Shown here one piece after another: positions 42,889-53,200 of a DNA stretch of 64,000 nucleotides; position 1 is the stretch's first letter; each line of letters starts with the position of its first letter. A model generated the notes under the pieces. That model ran no database searches. It worked only from the letters and a program-made list of their open reading frames with translations, and had not been told where the DNA came from. Made by a program: the position numbers and the translations under genes. The stretch comes from Deltaproteobacteria bacterium (GTDB lineage Bacteria > Myxococcota_A > Polyangia > JAAYKL01): contig JAFGQN010000064.1 in assembly GCA_016935665.1 (NCBI GenBank), positions 1 to 64,000 on the forward strand. Direction: 5' to 3'.

Positions 42889-45800
42889 ATGAAAATAAGT
42901 GTATTGGTGCTGATTCTTATGGTTTTTGCTGTGGGGTGTAACAGGGGTGGAGTGAAAGCGAAGGTTGACGGGGACGACCCTCTCCTGTCCACATCGTCTG
43001 AAACGGGTAGTGGTAAAGATACCAGCAGTGCATCGGATGCTATCCCCACCGATTCCGGGACCGGTATAATCAATGGCAGTGACAGCGTTGTTGCTGTTTG
43101 CGGCAATGGGGTGCTCGAGAAAGGCGAACTTTGTGATGACCTCAACGTTGCCGATAGTGATGGGTGCTCTGCAGACTGTACGGTGTGGGATGAGGACTAC
43201 GATTGTTCCAGGCCGGGGGAGCAGTGCGTTCGGGTGTCCTTTTGCGGCAATGGGATTCTGGAGGGGTCCGAATTGTGCGACGAAGGGGAAGGCAATAAGA
43301 CCGCCGGCTGTTCCGCCGCATGCGACGCCGTGACAACGGGCTGGGTGTGCCCCCGGCCAAATCGGTCATGTGTGCCGCTTCCCGTTTGCGGGGACAGCAT
43401 TCGCGGAACCGGCGAACAGTGCGATGACGGAAACAAAGTTGACAACGATGGCTGCTCGTCTACCTGTGCCCAATCCGAAGGTTTTTTCTGTGTGCCAGGC
43501 AAGGACTGTGTCGCGATTGTCTGCGGCGACGGAAATCGGACACCTAACGAAGGCTGCGATGATCACAATGTTAATAACAACGATGGGTGCAACAGCGCCT
43601 GTCAGGTGGAAAGCGGTTATCGCTGTTCCGTATCCGGGTGCAGTGGGATATGTGGCGACGGTATTGTGGTGAGCGGTGAGCAGTGCGACGATCGAAACCG
43701 CGTCAGCGGTGATGGCTGCAACGGCCTGTGTCAGGTGGAGCCGTATTATACGTGTGATTCGTCCGATCCGTCGAAACCCAGCAAATGCACATCCACCATT
43801 GTTTGTGGTGACGGCGAGGTGCAACCCGGCGAAATCTGCGACCCGGGGATTCATGCCAGCTGTTACGACACGGGCACGGAAGCCTGTAAAAAATTCCACA
43901 ATGACCTCGTTGTGGATCCCGTGTGTGGCAACGGGGTGATAGAAGATCCGGAAGAATGTGATGGCGATAATGGCAGTGGCGGATGCAGTGATTTGTGCGC
44001 GGTGGAGACCGGGTACGCGTGTCCCAAAGCCAACTACTGCTATCTTATTCCCGTGTGCGGCGATGGTATTGTTCAGCCCGGGGAGAAATGTGATGCCGGT
44101 GCCACCACCACGGCAGGGTGTGTCAACTGCGAAGTGGCCGATGATTGGTATTGCTCCGGGTCTCCATCCAACTGTGTTCCATCCGTGTGTGGTGATGGCA
44201 ACAAAGCGCCGGATGAGCAGTGTGATGATGGCGATACGGATAATGGCGACGGTTGTTCATCCGCATGTGTGGTGGATGCCGGCTATGTTTGTCCTCCCGG
44301 ACTGGGGCGCTGCATCACGGATTGCGGTAACGGACGACTGGATGGAAACGAGGATTGCGATGATGGCGACACGGACGATAACGATGGATGTACCCAGTGT
44401 CGCGAGGATGTGGGATTTGATTGCGGTGACGATGGCGATAATTGCGTCCCTGTCGAATGTGGAGACGGCGATGTGGAAAATGGCGAAGGTTGCGATGACG
44501 GCAATGAAATCGCCGGTGACGGATGTGGCGCCACCTGCCAATTGGAACCGTCAATTGAGGTGGGACCCGAACCGATGGTGGACGTGCTTTGCGGCGATGG
44601 CCTGAAGACCATCGGTGAAGCCTGTGACGACGGCAACCTGGATGACGGTGACGGTTGCTCATCGGTCTGTAAGATAGAGGATGGCTGGTATTGTGACGAT
44701 GAAGTGGAATTTCCAGAATCAATACAAATGAAGATCACCTATCGGGATTTCATGCAGCGAAGTCGGGATGGGGGCCATCCCCACATGAAGAGCACGTGGG
44801 AGAGTATTCCGTATTATGTGACTGGCGAAGCGGACAGAGACATTGTCGGTGAAGTGTGTACTCTTGATAATGCGGCCACTTGTGCGCGATTGGATGATGA
44901 AGGCAAACCGGCGCTGAATACGACTTTTACACCTGCAACCGGCTATCCCGTTGGGATATACGGGCAGGGTGCATCTCCAGACACCGATTCAGTGACATAT
45001 AATGCAAATGCGTTTAAACTCTGGTATCGGAATTCCAACGACGACAATTTGTACGACATCAACAATTCTCAACCTATTAAGGTAGATGTTGACCCTGAAC
45101 CCTTCAATTCCGGCGATGTGATCGGTCCCGATACGTTGACACTCCAGCGTCAGGGCGCCACGGAAAATGATTACGTGTATGTTTTTGAAAGCGACGGGAA
45201 TCTCTTTTATCCCCTTGGCACAACCCGGGCAGCTGATCCGCCGAACGACATTTATCCCGTGCCCATGCGCGGTTTCGGGTGCACCACGACTCAGAGTGGG
45301 GGATGTGGACTATGGGGAACCAACAACAATGAGCAGCGGAATTTCCACTTTACCAGTGAACTGCGGTATTTCTTCCAGTATCAGGGTGGGGAAACTCTGA
45401 CGTTCTTTGGCGACGACGACGTATGGGTGTTCGTTAACGGTCGGCTGGCGGTGGATATTGGCGGCATTCACAGCACGCTATACGGACGTGTGGTGCTGGG
45501 AGACGACGGGGCAAACGGCGCTGCTGTTGATGATAATTGTTCTGTACACGGGGAAGCAAATACACCGGCGATATGTGAACTGGATGGTCCAGAGAAATTG
45601 GATAACGACGACGCACGCTTTAATTTGGTGGTAGGTGGCGTGTACGAAATCGTGGTGTTTCAGGCAGAACGGAATCCCACTGATTCCAATTACAAGCTCA
45701 CTCTGGATGGTTTTATTGCGCCCAGATCGAATTGTTACACGGATTGCGGAGACGGAAAAATTGCTGGAACCGAGTTGTGTGACGAAGGGGATGGCGTTAA

Positions 45801-47058
45801 TGTGGACGGACAGTATGGCAAATGCAATACCGAATGTAAATTTGAGTATTGTGGAGACGGTTTGGAACAGTCCGCTTATGAAGCCTGTGATTTGGGTGCG
45901 CTGAATGTGGCGGACCCGTGGTACCCCACCAACCAGACAACGAACTGCACTTCCGCATGTGAACGTCCCGCGTACTGTGGCGATAATATTTTGCAGTCGG
46001 CGTATGAAGTGTGTGATGATGGCACCAATAACAACAGCTACGACGGGTGTGCACCGGGATGTCAGGCGCTGGGGCCGTATTGCGGCGATGGTGTTAAAAA
46101 TGGTCCTGAGGCATGTGATCCCGCCGATGGCGTCTTTGTCACGTACAAAGCAGATGGCACCGGATGTGGCGCCGATTGTCAGCAGGCGCCCTATTGTGGC
46201 GATTTGATTCGCAATGGAGACGAGGAGTGTGACGGAGATGCATCCACCCATTGTGATGAAAATTGTCGGTTTATGGCCTATTGCGGAGACGGATTGAAAG
46301 CGGCCAGCGAAGCATGTGATTACGGTGAATTCAACTATGATCCCGACGGGGAACCGGTGTATGGGGGGTGTACATTGACATGCGAGCTGGGACCCCGTTG
46401 CGGTGACGGGGTGAAACAGGAAGCCCAGGGAGAAGAATGCGATAACGGTGCTGCGAACAACGACACCCTTTACGGTGGGTGCACCACATCCTGTACTCTA
46501 GGACCACGCTGTGGAGACGGCATCGCAGATGCAGGTGAAGATTGCGATAATGGGTATAACGAAGATACATACAAATATGTGCCGGATGCCTGTGGCAAAG
46601 GGTGTAAAAATGTGCCGGTATGCGGCGATGGCGTGGTGCAGAGCGATTTTGAATGGTGTGATAACGGTGCATTGAATCAGGATGGATTGTACAACGGCTG
46701 CACGACCACCTGTGAGTGGGGCCCCTACTGTGGCGATGGCACTACTGACGCGGGTGCCGGTGAGGCGTGTGATGACGGCGCTGACAATACAGCGTATGCC
46801 ACAGCGAAAAACGCCTGCGGATATGACTGTCAGCCGGCGCCCTACTGCGGAGACGGCGTTCGCAACGGCACGGAACAGTGTGACAACGGCACCACTGGCA
46901 ATGTGGGCGGATATAACGGATGCACGGCCGATTGCAAACGCGGTCCGTATTGTGGGGACAACATTCGAGATGCGGCAGCTGGTGAGGAATGTGATGATGG
47001 GCCTGTTGGCAGCGGATCCTGTTCTGTGGATTGCAAGATTCGCACCTGGGTTGAGTAA
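42889..47058 (+). CDS. Lipoprotein with 24 DUF4215 cysteine-rich repeats around a fibro-slime domain
   Basis: A 1389-aa protein. The signal peptide ends VFAVGC (lipobox), then an acidic Ser/Thr linker. I count 12 Myxococcus-type cysteine-rich modules (CGDG/CGNG...ECDDGN...DGCSxxC) at about 65-600. A fibro-slime domain (PA14-like) fills about 610-945 with TFFGDDDVWVFVNG and the following GGIH. Then come 12 further modules to the C-terminus. DUF4215 modules are disulfide-rich and bind calcium or act as rigid spacers; fibro-slime domains are found in bacterial surface and predation-related proteins. Cell-surface adhesion is a reasonable inference. It stands alone and is followed by a terminator-like hairpin. 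Confidence 0.92.
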   Translation: MKISVLVLILMVFAVGCNRGGVKAKVDGDDPLLSTSSETGSGKDTSSASDAIPTDSGTGIINGSDSVVAVCGNGVLEKGELCDDLNVADSDGCSADCTVWDEDYDCSRPGEQCVRVSFCGNGILEGSELCDEGEGNKTAGCSAACDAVTTGWVCPRPNRSCVPLPVCGDSIRGTGEQCDDGNKVDNDGCSSTCAQSEGFFCVPGKDCVAIVCGDGNRTPNEGCDDHNVNNNDGCNSACQVESGYRCSVSGCSGICGDGIVVSGEQCDDRNRVSGDGCNGLCQVEPYYTCDSSDPSKPSKCTSTIVCGDGEVQPGEICDPGIHASCYDTGTEACKKFHNDLVVDPVCGNGVIEDPEECDGDNGSGGCSDLCAVETGYACPKANYCYLIPVCGDGIVQPGEKCDAGATTTAGCVNCEVADDWYCSGSPSNCVPSVCGDGNKAPDEQCDDGDTDNGDGCSSACVVDAGYVCPPGLGRCITDCGNGRLDGNEDCDDGDTDDNDGCTQCREDVGFDCGDDGDNCVPVECGDGDVENGEGCDDGNEIAGDGCGATCQLEPSIEVGPEPMVDVLCGDGLKTIGEACDDGNLDDGDGCSSVCKIEDGWYCDDEVEFPESIQMKITYRDFMQRSRDGGHPHMKSTWESIPYYVTGEADRDIVGEVCTLDNAATCARLDDEGKPALNTTFTPATGYPVGIYGQGASPDTDSVTYNANAFKLWYRNSNDDNLYDINNSQPIKVDVDPEPFNSGDVIGPDTLTLQRQGATENDYVYVFESDGNLFYPLGTTRAADPPNDIYPVPMRGFGCTTTQSGGCGLWGTNNNEQRNFHFTSELRYFFQYQGGETLTFFGDDDVWVFVNGRLAVDIGGIHSTLYGRVVLGDDGANGAAVDDNCSVHGEANTPAICELDGPEKLDNDDARFNLVVGGVYEIVVFQAERNPTDSNYKLTLDGFIAPRSNCYTDCGDGKIAGTELCDEGDGVNVDGQYGKCNTECKFEYCGDGLEQSAYEACDLGALNVADPWYPTNQTTNCTSACERPAYCGDNILQSAYEVCDDGTNNNSYDGCAPGCQALGPYCGDGVKNGPEACDPADGVFVTYKADGTGCGADCQQAPYCGDLIRNGDEECDGDASTHCDENCRFMAYCGDGLKAASEACDYGEFNYDPDGEPVYGGCTLTCELGPRCGDGVKQEAQGEECDNGAANNDTLYGGCTTSCTLGPRCGDGIADAGEDCDNGYNEDTYKYVPDACGKGCKNVPVCGDGVVQSDFEWCDNGALNQDGLYNGCTTTCEWGPYCGDGTTDAGAGEACDDGADNTAYATAKNACGYDCQPAPYCGDGVRNGTEQCDNGTTGNVGGYNGCTADCKRGPYCGDNIRDAAAGEECDDGPVGSGSCSVDCKIRTWVE

Positions 47059-47072
47059 ACAATCCATTTTAT

Positions 47073-47112
47073 GGGGACGTTTTGCCGGCGTCCCCTCCTT
47101 TACACTTTTTTA
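47073..47112 (+). terminator. Probable rho-independent terminator
   Basis: GGGGACG at 47073-47079 pairs with CGTCCCC at 47089-47095 across a nine-base loop and is followed by a T-rich run ending in TTTTTT. It lies between two convergent genes, 15 bases after the cysteine-rich lipoprotein stop. Confidence 0.55.
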
Positions 47113-47144
47113 GTTCTCAATAACATCAGTCCAAATCGAGAGTG

Positions 47145-48017
47145 TTACAATCCGCGCAAAAACTCGGGGCGAAGCGGTCTGAGGCTCTGGAGGGCAGCAT
47201 CAATCTGGGCCAGCATCCGCGGTTTTCCTTTTTGGAATGTGCCCTCAATGGGCAAATAATTGGACGCATGGTTGGATCGGAAAATGATTTTATCGCTCTC
47301 GATGGCATTTACCAGATGGCGCAGTTCCATAAGGGTTTCTCTGGGTTTCAGCATACGCCAGTCGGGGGGCCAGTTTCGCCGATATGCGTCTTCCCCCAGC
47401 GGTAGCATTAACGTCAGCGCAGATGCGAAACGCGGCTGGACGGAGTCGATAAGTCTGGCGGTGTTTTTTGCAACCCGTTCCATATGATCCGGGCCAGCCA
47501 GACCGAGGATAACAGTAACAGAAAGCTTTATGCCCGCTTCGACTGGCACTTTCATTAACTCCGCCATTTCGGCAGCGGTAAATCCCTTTCGGATTCGATG
47601 CAGGGTGTCGTCATCTCCGGACTCCAAACCCACATACGCGAGCGTCAGCCCGGCTTTTTTTAACCGAATTAAATCCGTTGCGGTTTTGACGGCAAAATTC
47701 CCCGGGGATGCATAGACCGCGATTTTTCTGACGGTCGGCAACGTGTTGCGAATATAGTCAAGAATTCGCAAAAGGTCATCCGTGGGGATAGCGAGTGCGT
47801 CGCCATCACCCAGAAACACTTTGCGAAGGCCCGGGATTCGGGATGCGGCCCAGTCTATTTCCCGCTTTAACAATTCGAAGCTGCGCACTCTGAATTGTTT
47901 TTGTTTGTAAGTGATACAAAAGGTGCATTTATTGTGTGTGCAGCCAATTGTGGCCTGTAAAATCAGCGCATCGGCTTCCGCCGGGGGGCGTATAACCGGT
48001 TCTTCGTATTCAAACAC
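47145..48017 (-). CDS. Radical SAM protein with C-x4-C-x2-C cluster motif
   Basis: A 290-aa protein. GCTHNKCTFC gives iron-sulfur ligands at about C26, C31 and C34 with x4-x2 spacing instead of the common x3-x2. Such GCxHNKCxFC proteins form a known radical SAM subgroup related to HemN/Elp3-like proteins. Later motifs include FLGDGDALAIP, YASPGNF and YVGLESGDDDTL, as in that subgroup. Substrate unknown. The start GTG at 48017 follows AAGGAT at nine bases; the longer open frame to 48134 would overlap the divergent GH3 gene start. It converges on the cysteine-rich lipoprotein. Confidence 0.88.
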   Translation of the reverse strand: MFEYEEPVIRPPAEADALILQATIGCTHNKCTFCITYKQKQFRVRSFELLKREIDWAASRIPGLRKVFLGDGDALAIPTDDLLRILDYIRNTLPTVRKIAVYASPGNFAVKTATDLIRLKKAGLTLAYVGLESGDDDTLHRIRKGFTAAEMAELMKVPVEAGIKLSVTVILGLAGPDHMERVAKNTARLIDSVQPRFASALTLMLPLGEDAYRRNWPPDWRMLKPRETLMELRHLVNAIESDKIIFRSNHASNYLPIEGTFQKGKPRMLAQIDAALQSLRPLRPEFLRGL

Positions 48018-48136
48018 TAGTGTCACATCCTTGGAAAAAAAATGAATTTCGAGTAACGTTGAATTATCTCCGTATGTTAATGTTTTTAAAAATACACTGG
48101 AACAACGTCCAGTAGAAGCCTGTTTTGGAGGCAACT

Positions 48137-49888
48137 TTGAAAAGTGGAATTATTCAGTCCCGACGATCGCGCGGAGATATGAAGCGGATGGTCAGCAAAG
48201 TTCTGGCAAAAAATATTGAACCGCTTCTGGCGGTCGCCGGTAAAAGACTTGAAAAAAAATATATCGCTGCCGCACAGAATGCGGAACAGGCCCAGTTGAA
48301 TGTTTTAAATGAGATTATCGGCGTCGCCAAAGATACAGAAATAGGCCGGCGGTTTCACTTTGAGACGGTGAATACCCATGCGGACTACATGAGACAGGTG
48401 CCGGTGATGGACTACGAAGATTTGCGGCCGTATGTGGACCGTCATGTGGCCGGTGAACAGGATGTCCTGTTTCCGGGTAAACCGTTGATTTATACGCGAA
48501 CCAGTGGCACCACTGCCAAACCCAAACTCATCCCCATCAGCGAATACAATTTCGAAAAAACCATAAAAAATCGAGGTAAGTTGTGGTTGTACGGCATTGC
48601 CAAACAGTTCCCCGGTGTGTTTGAAGGAAAAGATTTTTCCCTGGTTTCCCCCGCCGAAGACGGGTATACGGCAGACGGAATTCCCTTTGGCGCTCTGTCC
48701 GGGTTCATTTACAAAAATATTCCCGAATTCATCCAACGGGTGCACTCCATTCCCTACGAAGTTATTTGCATCAAAGACTTTCACGCGCGGGCATATACGT
48801 TGCTTCGGTTTGGTGTCCCCCAGAATGTGACGGGCGTTTTTACGGGCAATCCAAGTACTCTTGTGAATCTGGCGACCAAAGCCGACGAGTGGAAAGAAGA
48901 TTTGATTCGGGACATTGCGGACGGGACACTGCGAGCGAATCTGGATATTGAACCGGAAATCCGCAAAAGTATCACACCATTATTTGAACCGGCCCAAAAA
49001 CGCGCGATGCAGCTCGAAAAAATTGCCGGCGCCTCGGAACGTTTTTTGCCAAAGGCGTATTGGCCCAAACTGAAAGTGGTGCATACCTGGACCAACGGCA
49101 ACTGTCGTTTGGTTATCCCGGAATTGAAACAGTGGTTTGAGGATATTCCAATACTGGATTTTGGCTATATCGCTTCGGAAATTACAGCCACCGATTTGGT
49201 GGATGCGAAAAACAACGGATCGAGACTGGCACTACTGAGTGCATTTTACGAGTTTTCTCCCGAAGAGGAGGGGGATTCACCGCGCACGTTCCTGATGGCC
49301 CATCAATTGGAGCAAGGCAGGAAATATTATATTTACGTCACCACCTACTCGGGATTGTATCGGTATAACATGAACGATGTGATTGAAGTTGTGGATATGT
49401 TCCATCAGGCGCCTGTATTTCATTTTCTTTATAAGGGGCATGGCGTGACGAGCATTCAGGGTGAAAAACTGTCTGAATCGCAGCTTATTGAGGCAATGCA
49501 GCGAACCGGCAAACACACTGGGGTAGACTACGGTTTTTTCGTCGCCTTTGCAAATGCGGCCCGTTCAACCTACGAAGTTTATGTGGAGTTGAAAAATACC
49601 GATTCAATTTCTGACCAGCGGCGTTTCAACGCAATTTTAGAAAAAATGTTGTGCGATGTAAATATTGAGTATGAAGCGAAACGGAAGACAGAGCGGCTTC
49701 GACCGGTGTGTATTATTCCCCTCGTTGAGGACGCTTTTGTCAAGTATCGCGCGATGCGCCTTGCGGAAGGGGCATTTGAAGGGCAATTGAAATGGCTTCA
49801 TTTGTCTGCGGACCCCACTGTGTACGACCGAATGCAAAAGTTGGTTGCAGACCCCGATATTTCGGAATGCAGACAAAAAGGCGCTTGA
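48137..49888 (+). CDS. GH3-family acyl-adenylate/amide synthetase
   Basis: A 583-aa protein of the GH3 (auxin-responsive promoter) family. The ATP-binding loop YTRTSGTTAKPKLIP is clear, then TWTNGNC, LDFGYIASE and the GH3-like YRYNMNDVIEV. Members adenylate a carboxylic acid and join it to an amine or thiol; bacterial substrates are mostly unknown. The start TTG follows GGAGGCAACT, a strong site; the TTG at 48125 is inside that site. It is divergent from the radical SAM gene. Functional coupling of the two is possible but unproven. Confidence 0.9.
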   Translation: MKSGIIQSRRSRGDMKRMVSKVLAKNIEPLLAVAGKRLEKKYIAAAQNAEQAQLNVLNEIIGVAKDTEIGRRFHFETVNTHADYMRQVPVMDYEDLRPYVDRHVAGEQDVLFPGKPLIYTRTSGTTAKPKLIPISEYNFEKTIKNRGKLWLYGIAKQFPGVFEGKDFSLVSPAEDGYTADGIPFGALSGFIYKNIPEFIQRVHSIPYEVICIKDFHARAYTLLRFGVPQNVTGVFTGNPSTLVNLATKADEWKEDLIRDIADGTLRANLDIEPEIRKSITPLFEPAQKRAMQLEKIAGASERFLPKAYWPKLKVVHTWTNGNCRLVIPELKQWFEDIPILDFGYIASEITATDLVDAKNNGSRLALLSAFYEFSPEEEGDSPRTFLMAHQLEQGRKYYIYVTTYSGLYRYNMNDVIEVVDMFHQAPVFHFLYKGHGVTSIQGEKLSESQLIEAMQRTGKHTGVDYGFFVAFANAARSTYEVYVELKNTDSISDQRRFNAILEKMLCDVNIEYEAKRKTERLRPVCIIPLVEDAFVKYRAMRLAEGAFEGQLKWLHLSADPTVYDRMQKLVADPDISECRQKGA

Positions 49889-50071
49889 TGAGTGCTTCCC
49901 CTGGCATCAACGGGCATATCTGTGTTCGGGTTTTTTATTCGGATACTGTTTTAATTCGTTGTTTTTTTGGGTTCGTGTTTTGGTTTAAATGCGATTCGAA
50001 ACCGTCTGGCCAGTTGCAGATGGAATCTTTCTAATATTGACACATATGGCCTACAACGTTAATTAACGCCC

Positions 50072-50344
50072 ATGAATGTTAACGAATTAAAAACAACCGC
50101 ACAATTGGCAATGTTGGACATTCCTGATCCCGAAAAGTTGGCCCAGGCGTTTACGGAAATGCTCGAAAATTTCTCCAAAATGATGGAAGTCGATGTGGAC
50201 GGTCTGGAACCTACCACCCATGCGCTGGCGCAGGGGAATCGCTTGAGGGCAGATGTTCAGCGAGGTACTGATGAATCCGAAACGGCACTGGAACGCGCTC
50301 CTGAGCGCCAGAACCGATTTTTCAAGATTCCCAATGTGTTATAG
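50072..50344 (+). CDS. gatC: Asp/Glu-tRNA amidotransferase subunit C
   Basis: A 90-aa subunit matching GatC: LAMLDIPDPEKLAQAFTEML near the start, then MMEVDVDGLEPTTHAL and NRLRADV. It acts as a chaperone and linker between GatA and GatB. There is no strong ribosome site before the ATG. It opens the gatC-gatA-gatB-aspS-secA block, all read rightward with short gaps. Confidence 0.93.
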   Translation: MNVNELKTTAQLAMLDIPDPEKLAQAFTEMLENFSKMMEVDVDGLEPTTHALAQGNRLRADVQRGTDESETALERAPERQNRFFKIPNVL

Positions 50345-50377
50345 GATTTCCGGCAGCTGAATTATAAAGGCCCCAAA

Positions 50378-51766
50378 ATGACTCTTTTACAAAGCTGGGA
50401 TGGCGTATTAAAAGACGACCAGTCCAAAGAAAACTACAAAAAGTACGTGAGCGCATGGGAGAAGAAAATCGCTTCCATGCTTGAATTTGATTTGGAAAGG
50501 GACACCGCAGTACTGGGGGACGGCCTGTTGCGCGGGGTGCCTTTTGCGGTCAAGGACAATATTGCGGTATGCAATTTTAAATTGACCTGCGGTTCCAGAA
50601 TTTTGGAGAATCTGATTTCTCCGTACAATGCAACAGCTATTGAACGACTTCATGCCGCTGGTGCAAAAGTGGTGGGTAAAACCAATCTCGATGAGTTTGG
50701 GATGGGGTCTTCCACTGATAATTCTGCATTGGCGAAAACCAACAATCCATGGCATCCCAACGCCGTTTCCGGGGGCTCCAGCGGTGGTTCCGCCGCGGCA
50801 GTGGCGGCGGGGCTGGTTCCGTTTGCGTTGGGGTCGGATACCGGCGGTTCTGTGCGACAACCCGCATCGTTCTGTGGCTGTCTGGGTCTGAAACCCACGT
50901 ATGGCACCGTATCCCGCTTTGGTCTGGTGGCGTATGCGTCCTCGCTTGAAGTGATCGGCGTGCTGAGTCGGGATGTGGATACAGTGGAAATCGTGTACGA
51001 CACTATCGCTGCACTGGACGAAAAAGATCAGTCGTCGGTGGCCAGACCGCATGCGGCGCCTCCTCGTGATACAGCGAAAGTGGGTGTGCTCAAGCACATA
51101 GCAGAGCTGTCACCGGCGATTGAAAAAGCGTACCTGGACACTATTGAAAAGATAAAACAGATGGGCGTGGAGATAGTTGAAATCGATATTCCCGCACTTG
51201 AGTATGTGGTGCCTGCGTACTATACCATCGCCACCGCAGAAGCCAGTGCCAACCTGGCGCGCTATACGGGAATTCGCTATGGACATCGCTCAGCGGACGA
51301 CAGCAGCATGGAACAGATGGTGGCTGCCACCCGCAACGAAGGGTTCGGCGATGAGGTGAAACTGCGCATTCTGCTGGGAACGTATGTGTTGCGCTCCGGG
51401 TTTCAGGATCAGTATTACATTCGCGCGCAAAAGATTCGAACAGCTATTCGCAACGGTTTCGAAAGCGCTTTTGGTCAGGTGGACCTGATGTTGACGCCGG
51501 TATTTCCCACACAGGCGTTTTTACGGGGCGAGGGTGAATTGACGCCGTTTCAGCAGAAACTGGCGGACAAGTTTACGGCGGCAGCGAACCTTGCGGGCAT
51601 CCCGGCCATGACAGTGCCGGTGGGCGTTGCTGATGGCCTGCCCACTGCCATGCAATTGCTGGCGCCCGATTTTGCGGAGCATCGCATGTTTGATTTTGCG
51701 CGTCGCATGAATATCGATATGTCTGGCATTGCGCCTGCAGGTTTCGATGAGGGGTGGAGGAAATAG
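50378..51766 (+). CDS. gatA: Asp/Glu-tRNA amidotransferase subunit A
   Basis: A 462-aa amidase-signature enzyme. The Lys-cisSer-Ser triad is visible: K59 (FAVKDN), S134 (GGSSGGS) and S158 (SDTGGSVRQP). It hydrolyses glutamine and channels ammonia to GatB, where Asp-tRNA(Asn) or Glu-tRNA(Gln) is amidated. Length and order match the family. It is followed by gatB after a two-base gap. Confidence 0.96.
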   Translation: MTLLQSWDGVLKDDQSKENYKKYVSAWEKKIASMLEFDLERDTAVLGDGLLRGVPFAVKDNIAVCNFKLTCGSRILENLISPYNATAIERLHAAGAKVVGKTNLDEFGMGSSTDNSALAKTNNPWHPNAVSGGSSGGSAAAVAAGLVPFALGSDTGGSVRQPASFCGCLGLKPTYGTVSRFGLVAYASSLEVIGVLSRDVDTVEIVYDTIAALDEKDQSSVARPHAAPPRDTAKVGVLKHIAELSPAIEKAYLDTIEKIKQMGVEIVEIDIPALEYVVPAYYTIATAEASANLARYTGIRYGHRSADDSSMEQMVAATRNEGFGDEVKLRILLGTYVLRSGFQDQYYIRAQKIRTAIRNGFESAFGQVDLMLTPVFPTQAFLRGEGELTPFQQKLADKFTAAANLAGIPAMTVPVGVADGLPTAMQLLAPDFAEHRMFDFARRMNIDMSGIAPAGFDEGWRK

Positions 51767-51768
51767 AT

Positions 51769-53187
51769 ATGTACCAGTCGTTCATTGGGCTCGAAATTCA
51801 CATACATCTGCTCACAAAAACCAAGGTGTTTTGTGGTTGCACAGCAGAGTTTGGCGCACCACCCAACACGCATGTCTGTCCGGTGTGTCTTGGATACCCT
51901 GGTGTATTGCCGGCTGCCAACGCAGAAGCGATGAAAATGGCATACATAGTGGCCAAAGCACTCAACTGCGATTTGTCATCCAAATGTTATTTTGATCGCA
52001 AGCATTATTATTATCCCGATATGACCAAGAACTATCAAATCAGTCAGTTTCACGATCCGGTGGGGCGCAACGGCTATTTTGATATTGACGTGGATGGTGA
52101 CATTAAGCGCATCCGCATCCATGATGTGCATCTGGAGGAAGATGCCGGCAAAATGATTCACAGTGGTCGCACTTCGCTGCTCGACTACAATCGCGCGGGG
52201 ACATCGCTTTTGGAAATCGTAACCGAACCGGATTTGGTTACCGGAAAAGACGCCGAAGCGTTCATTCGCGAATTCCGGCGCATGGTGCGTCATCTGGGGG
52301 TGTGCGATGGCAACATGGAGGAGGGGTCGCTTCGATGCGACGCCAATGTGTCCATTAATTTGAAAGGGCAGGGGCTGGGCACCAAGACTGAGGTGAAAAA
52401 CGTAAACTCTGCACGCTTTGTGCGTAAAGCATTGGAGTTTGAAATCAAGCGTCAGGGACGGGTACTTGGTAAAGGCGACAAAGTGCTTCAGGAGACGCGT
52501 CTCTGGGATAGCGACAACAATGTGACCGCCAGTATGCGTACCAAGGAAAAAGCCCATGACTATCGGTATTTCCCGGAGCCGGATATGCCACCATTTTGCC
52601 CCGACGAGTTCTTTATGGCGGAGGTTGAAAGCAGAATGCGAGAGCTGCCATTGGCCAAAAAACAACGCTACCTCAATGAGTTGCAGTTGAGCGTCGATGC
52701 CGCTGAATTTCTGGTGGAGGACAGGCTGTTTTGCGATTTGTTTGAAGAAACCTGTGCACTTGGGGGAGATCCCAAACAGGTGTCCAACTGGTTGTGCGGC
52801 GATGTGCAGGGACAGTTGAAGCGCGCCGAAGTTGAGCTGGCTCAAAGTCATATAACAGCGGCACGGCTTAATGAACTCGTTCAACTGGTGGACAGTGGCG
52901 TACTGCAACGGGGTAAAGCCAAAGAAGTGCTGGAACTGGTTATCAGCGACGATAAAGATCCGGCTGTGATAGTAAAGGAAAAGGGCTTTGAGCAGGTACA
53001 GGATGACTCTCAGCTGGATGGTTGGGTGACACAGGCCATCGATAATAATCCACAGGCCGTGGAACAGATACAGGGTGGCAATCGAAAAACATTGAGCTTT
53101 TTAGTGGGGCAGGTGATGCGGTTCAGCAAAGGCAAGGCCGATCCCAAAAAAGTGACCGAAAAATTGGAGCAGGCGCTTGGCCTGTAA
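51769..53187 (+). CDS. gatB: Asp/Glu-tRNA amidotransferase subunit B
   Basis: A 472-aa GatB. The conserved GLEIHIHLLTKTKVFC, CPVCLGYPG and HLEEDAGKM are present, with the C-terminal YqeY-like tail (NNPQAVEQIQGGNRKTLSFL, QVMRFSKG). It binds tRNA and activates the misacylated aminoacyl group with ATP. The start ATG follows GGAGGAAATAGAT; an in-frame GTG at 51754 is within gatA. aspS follows 13 bases later. Confidence 0.96.
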   Translation: MYQSFIGLEIHIHLLTKTKVFCGCTAEFGAPPNTHVCPVCLGYPGVLPAANAEAMKMAYIVAKALNCDLSSKCYFDRKHYYYPDMTKNYQISQFHDPVGRNGYFDIDVDGDIKRIRIHDVHLEEDAGKMIHSGRTSLLDYNRAGTSLLEIVTEPDLVTGKDAEAFIREFRRMVRHLGVCDGNMEEGSLRCDANVSINLKGQGLGTKTEVKNVNSARFVRKALEFEIKRQGRVLGKGDKVLQETRLWDSDNNVTASMRTKEKAHDYRYFPEPDMPPFCPDEFFMAEVESRMRELPLAKKQRYLNELQLSVDAAEFLVEDRLFCDLFEETCALGGDPKQVSNWLCGDVQGQLKRAEVELAQSHITAARLNELVQLVDSGVLQRGKAKEVLELVISDDKDPAVIVKEKGFEQVQDDSQLDGWVTQAIDNNPQAVEQIQGGNRKTLSFLVGQVMRFSKGKADPKKVTEKLEQALGL

Positions 53188-53200
53188 ACGTGGAGCGAAG

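Noticed and set aside
43089-47058. Repeated GATGGC/TGTGGC-like words in the cysteine-rich gene
   Set aside because: They are codon-level echoes of the DUF4215 repeats, not a CRISPR array or other DNA-level repeat.
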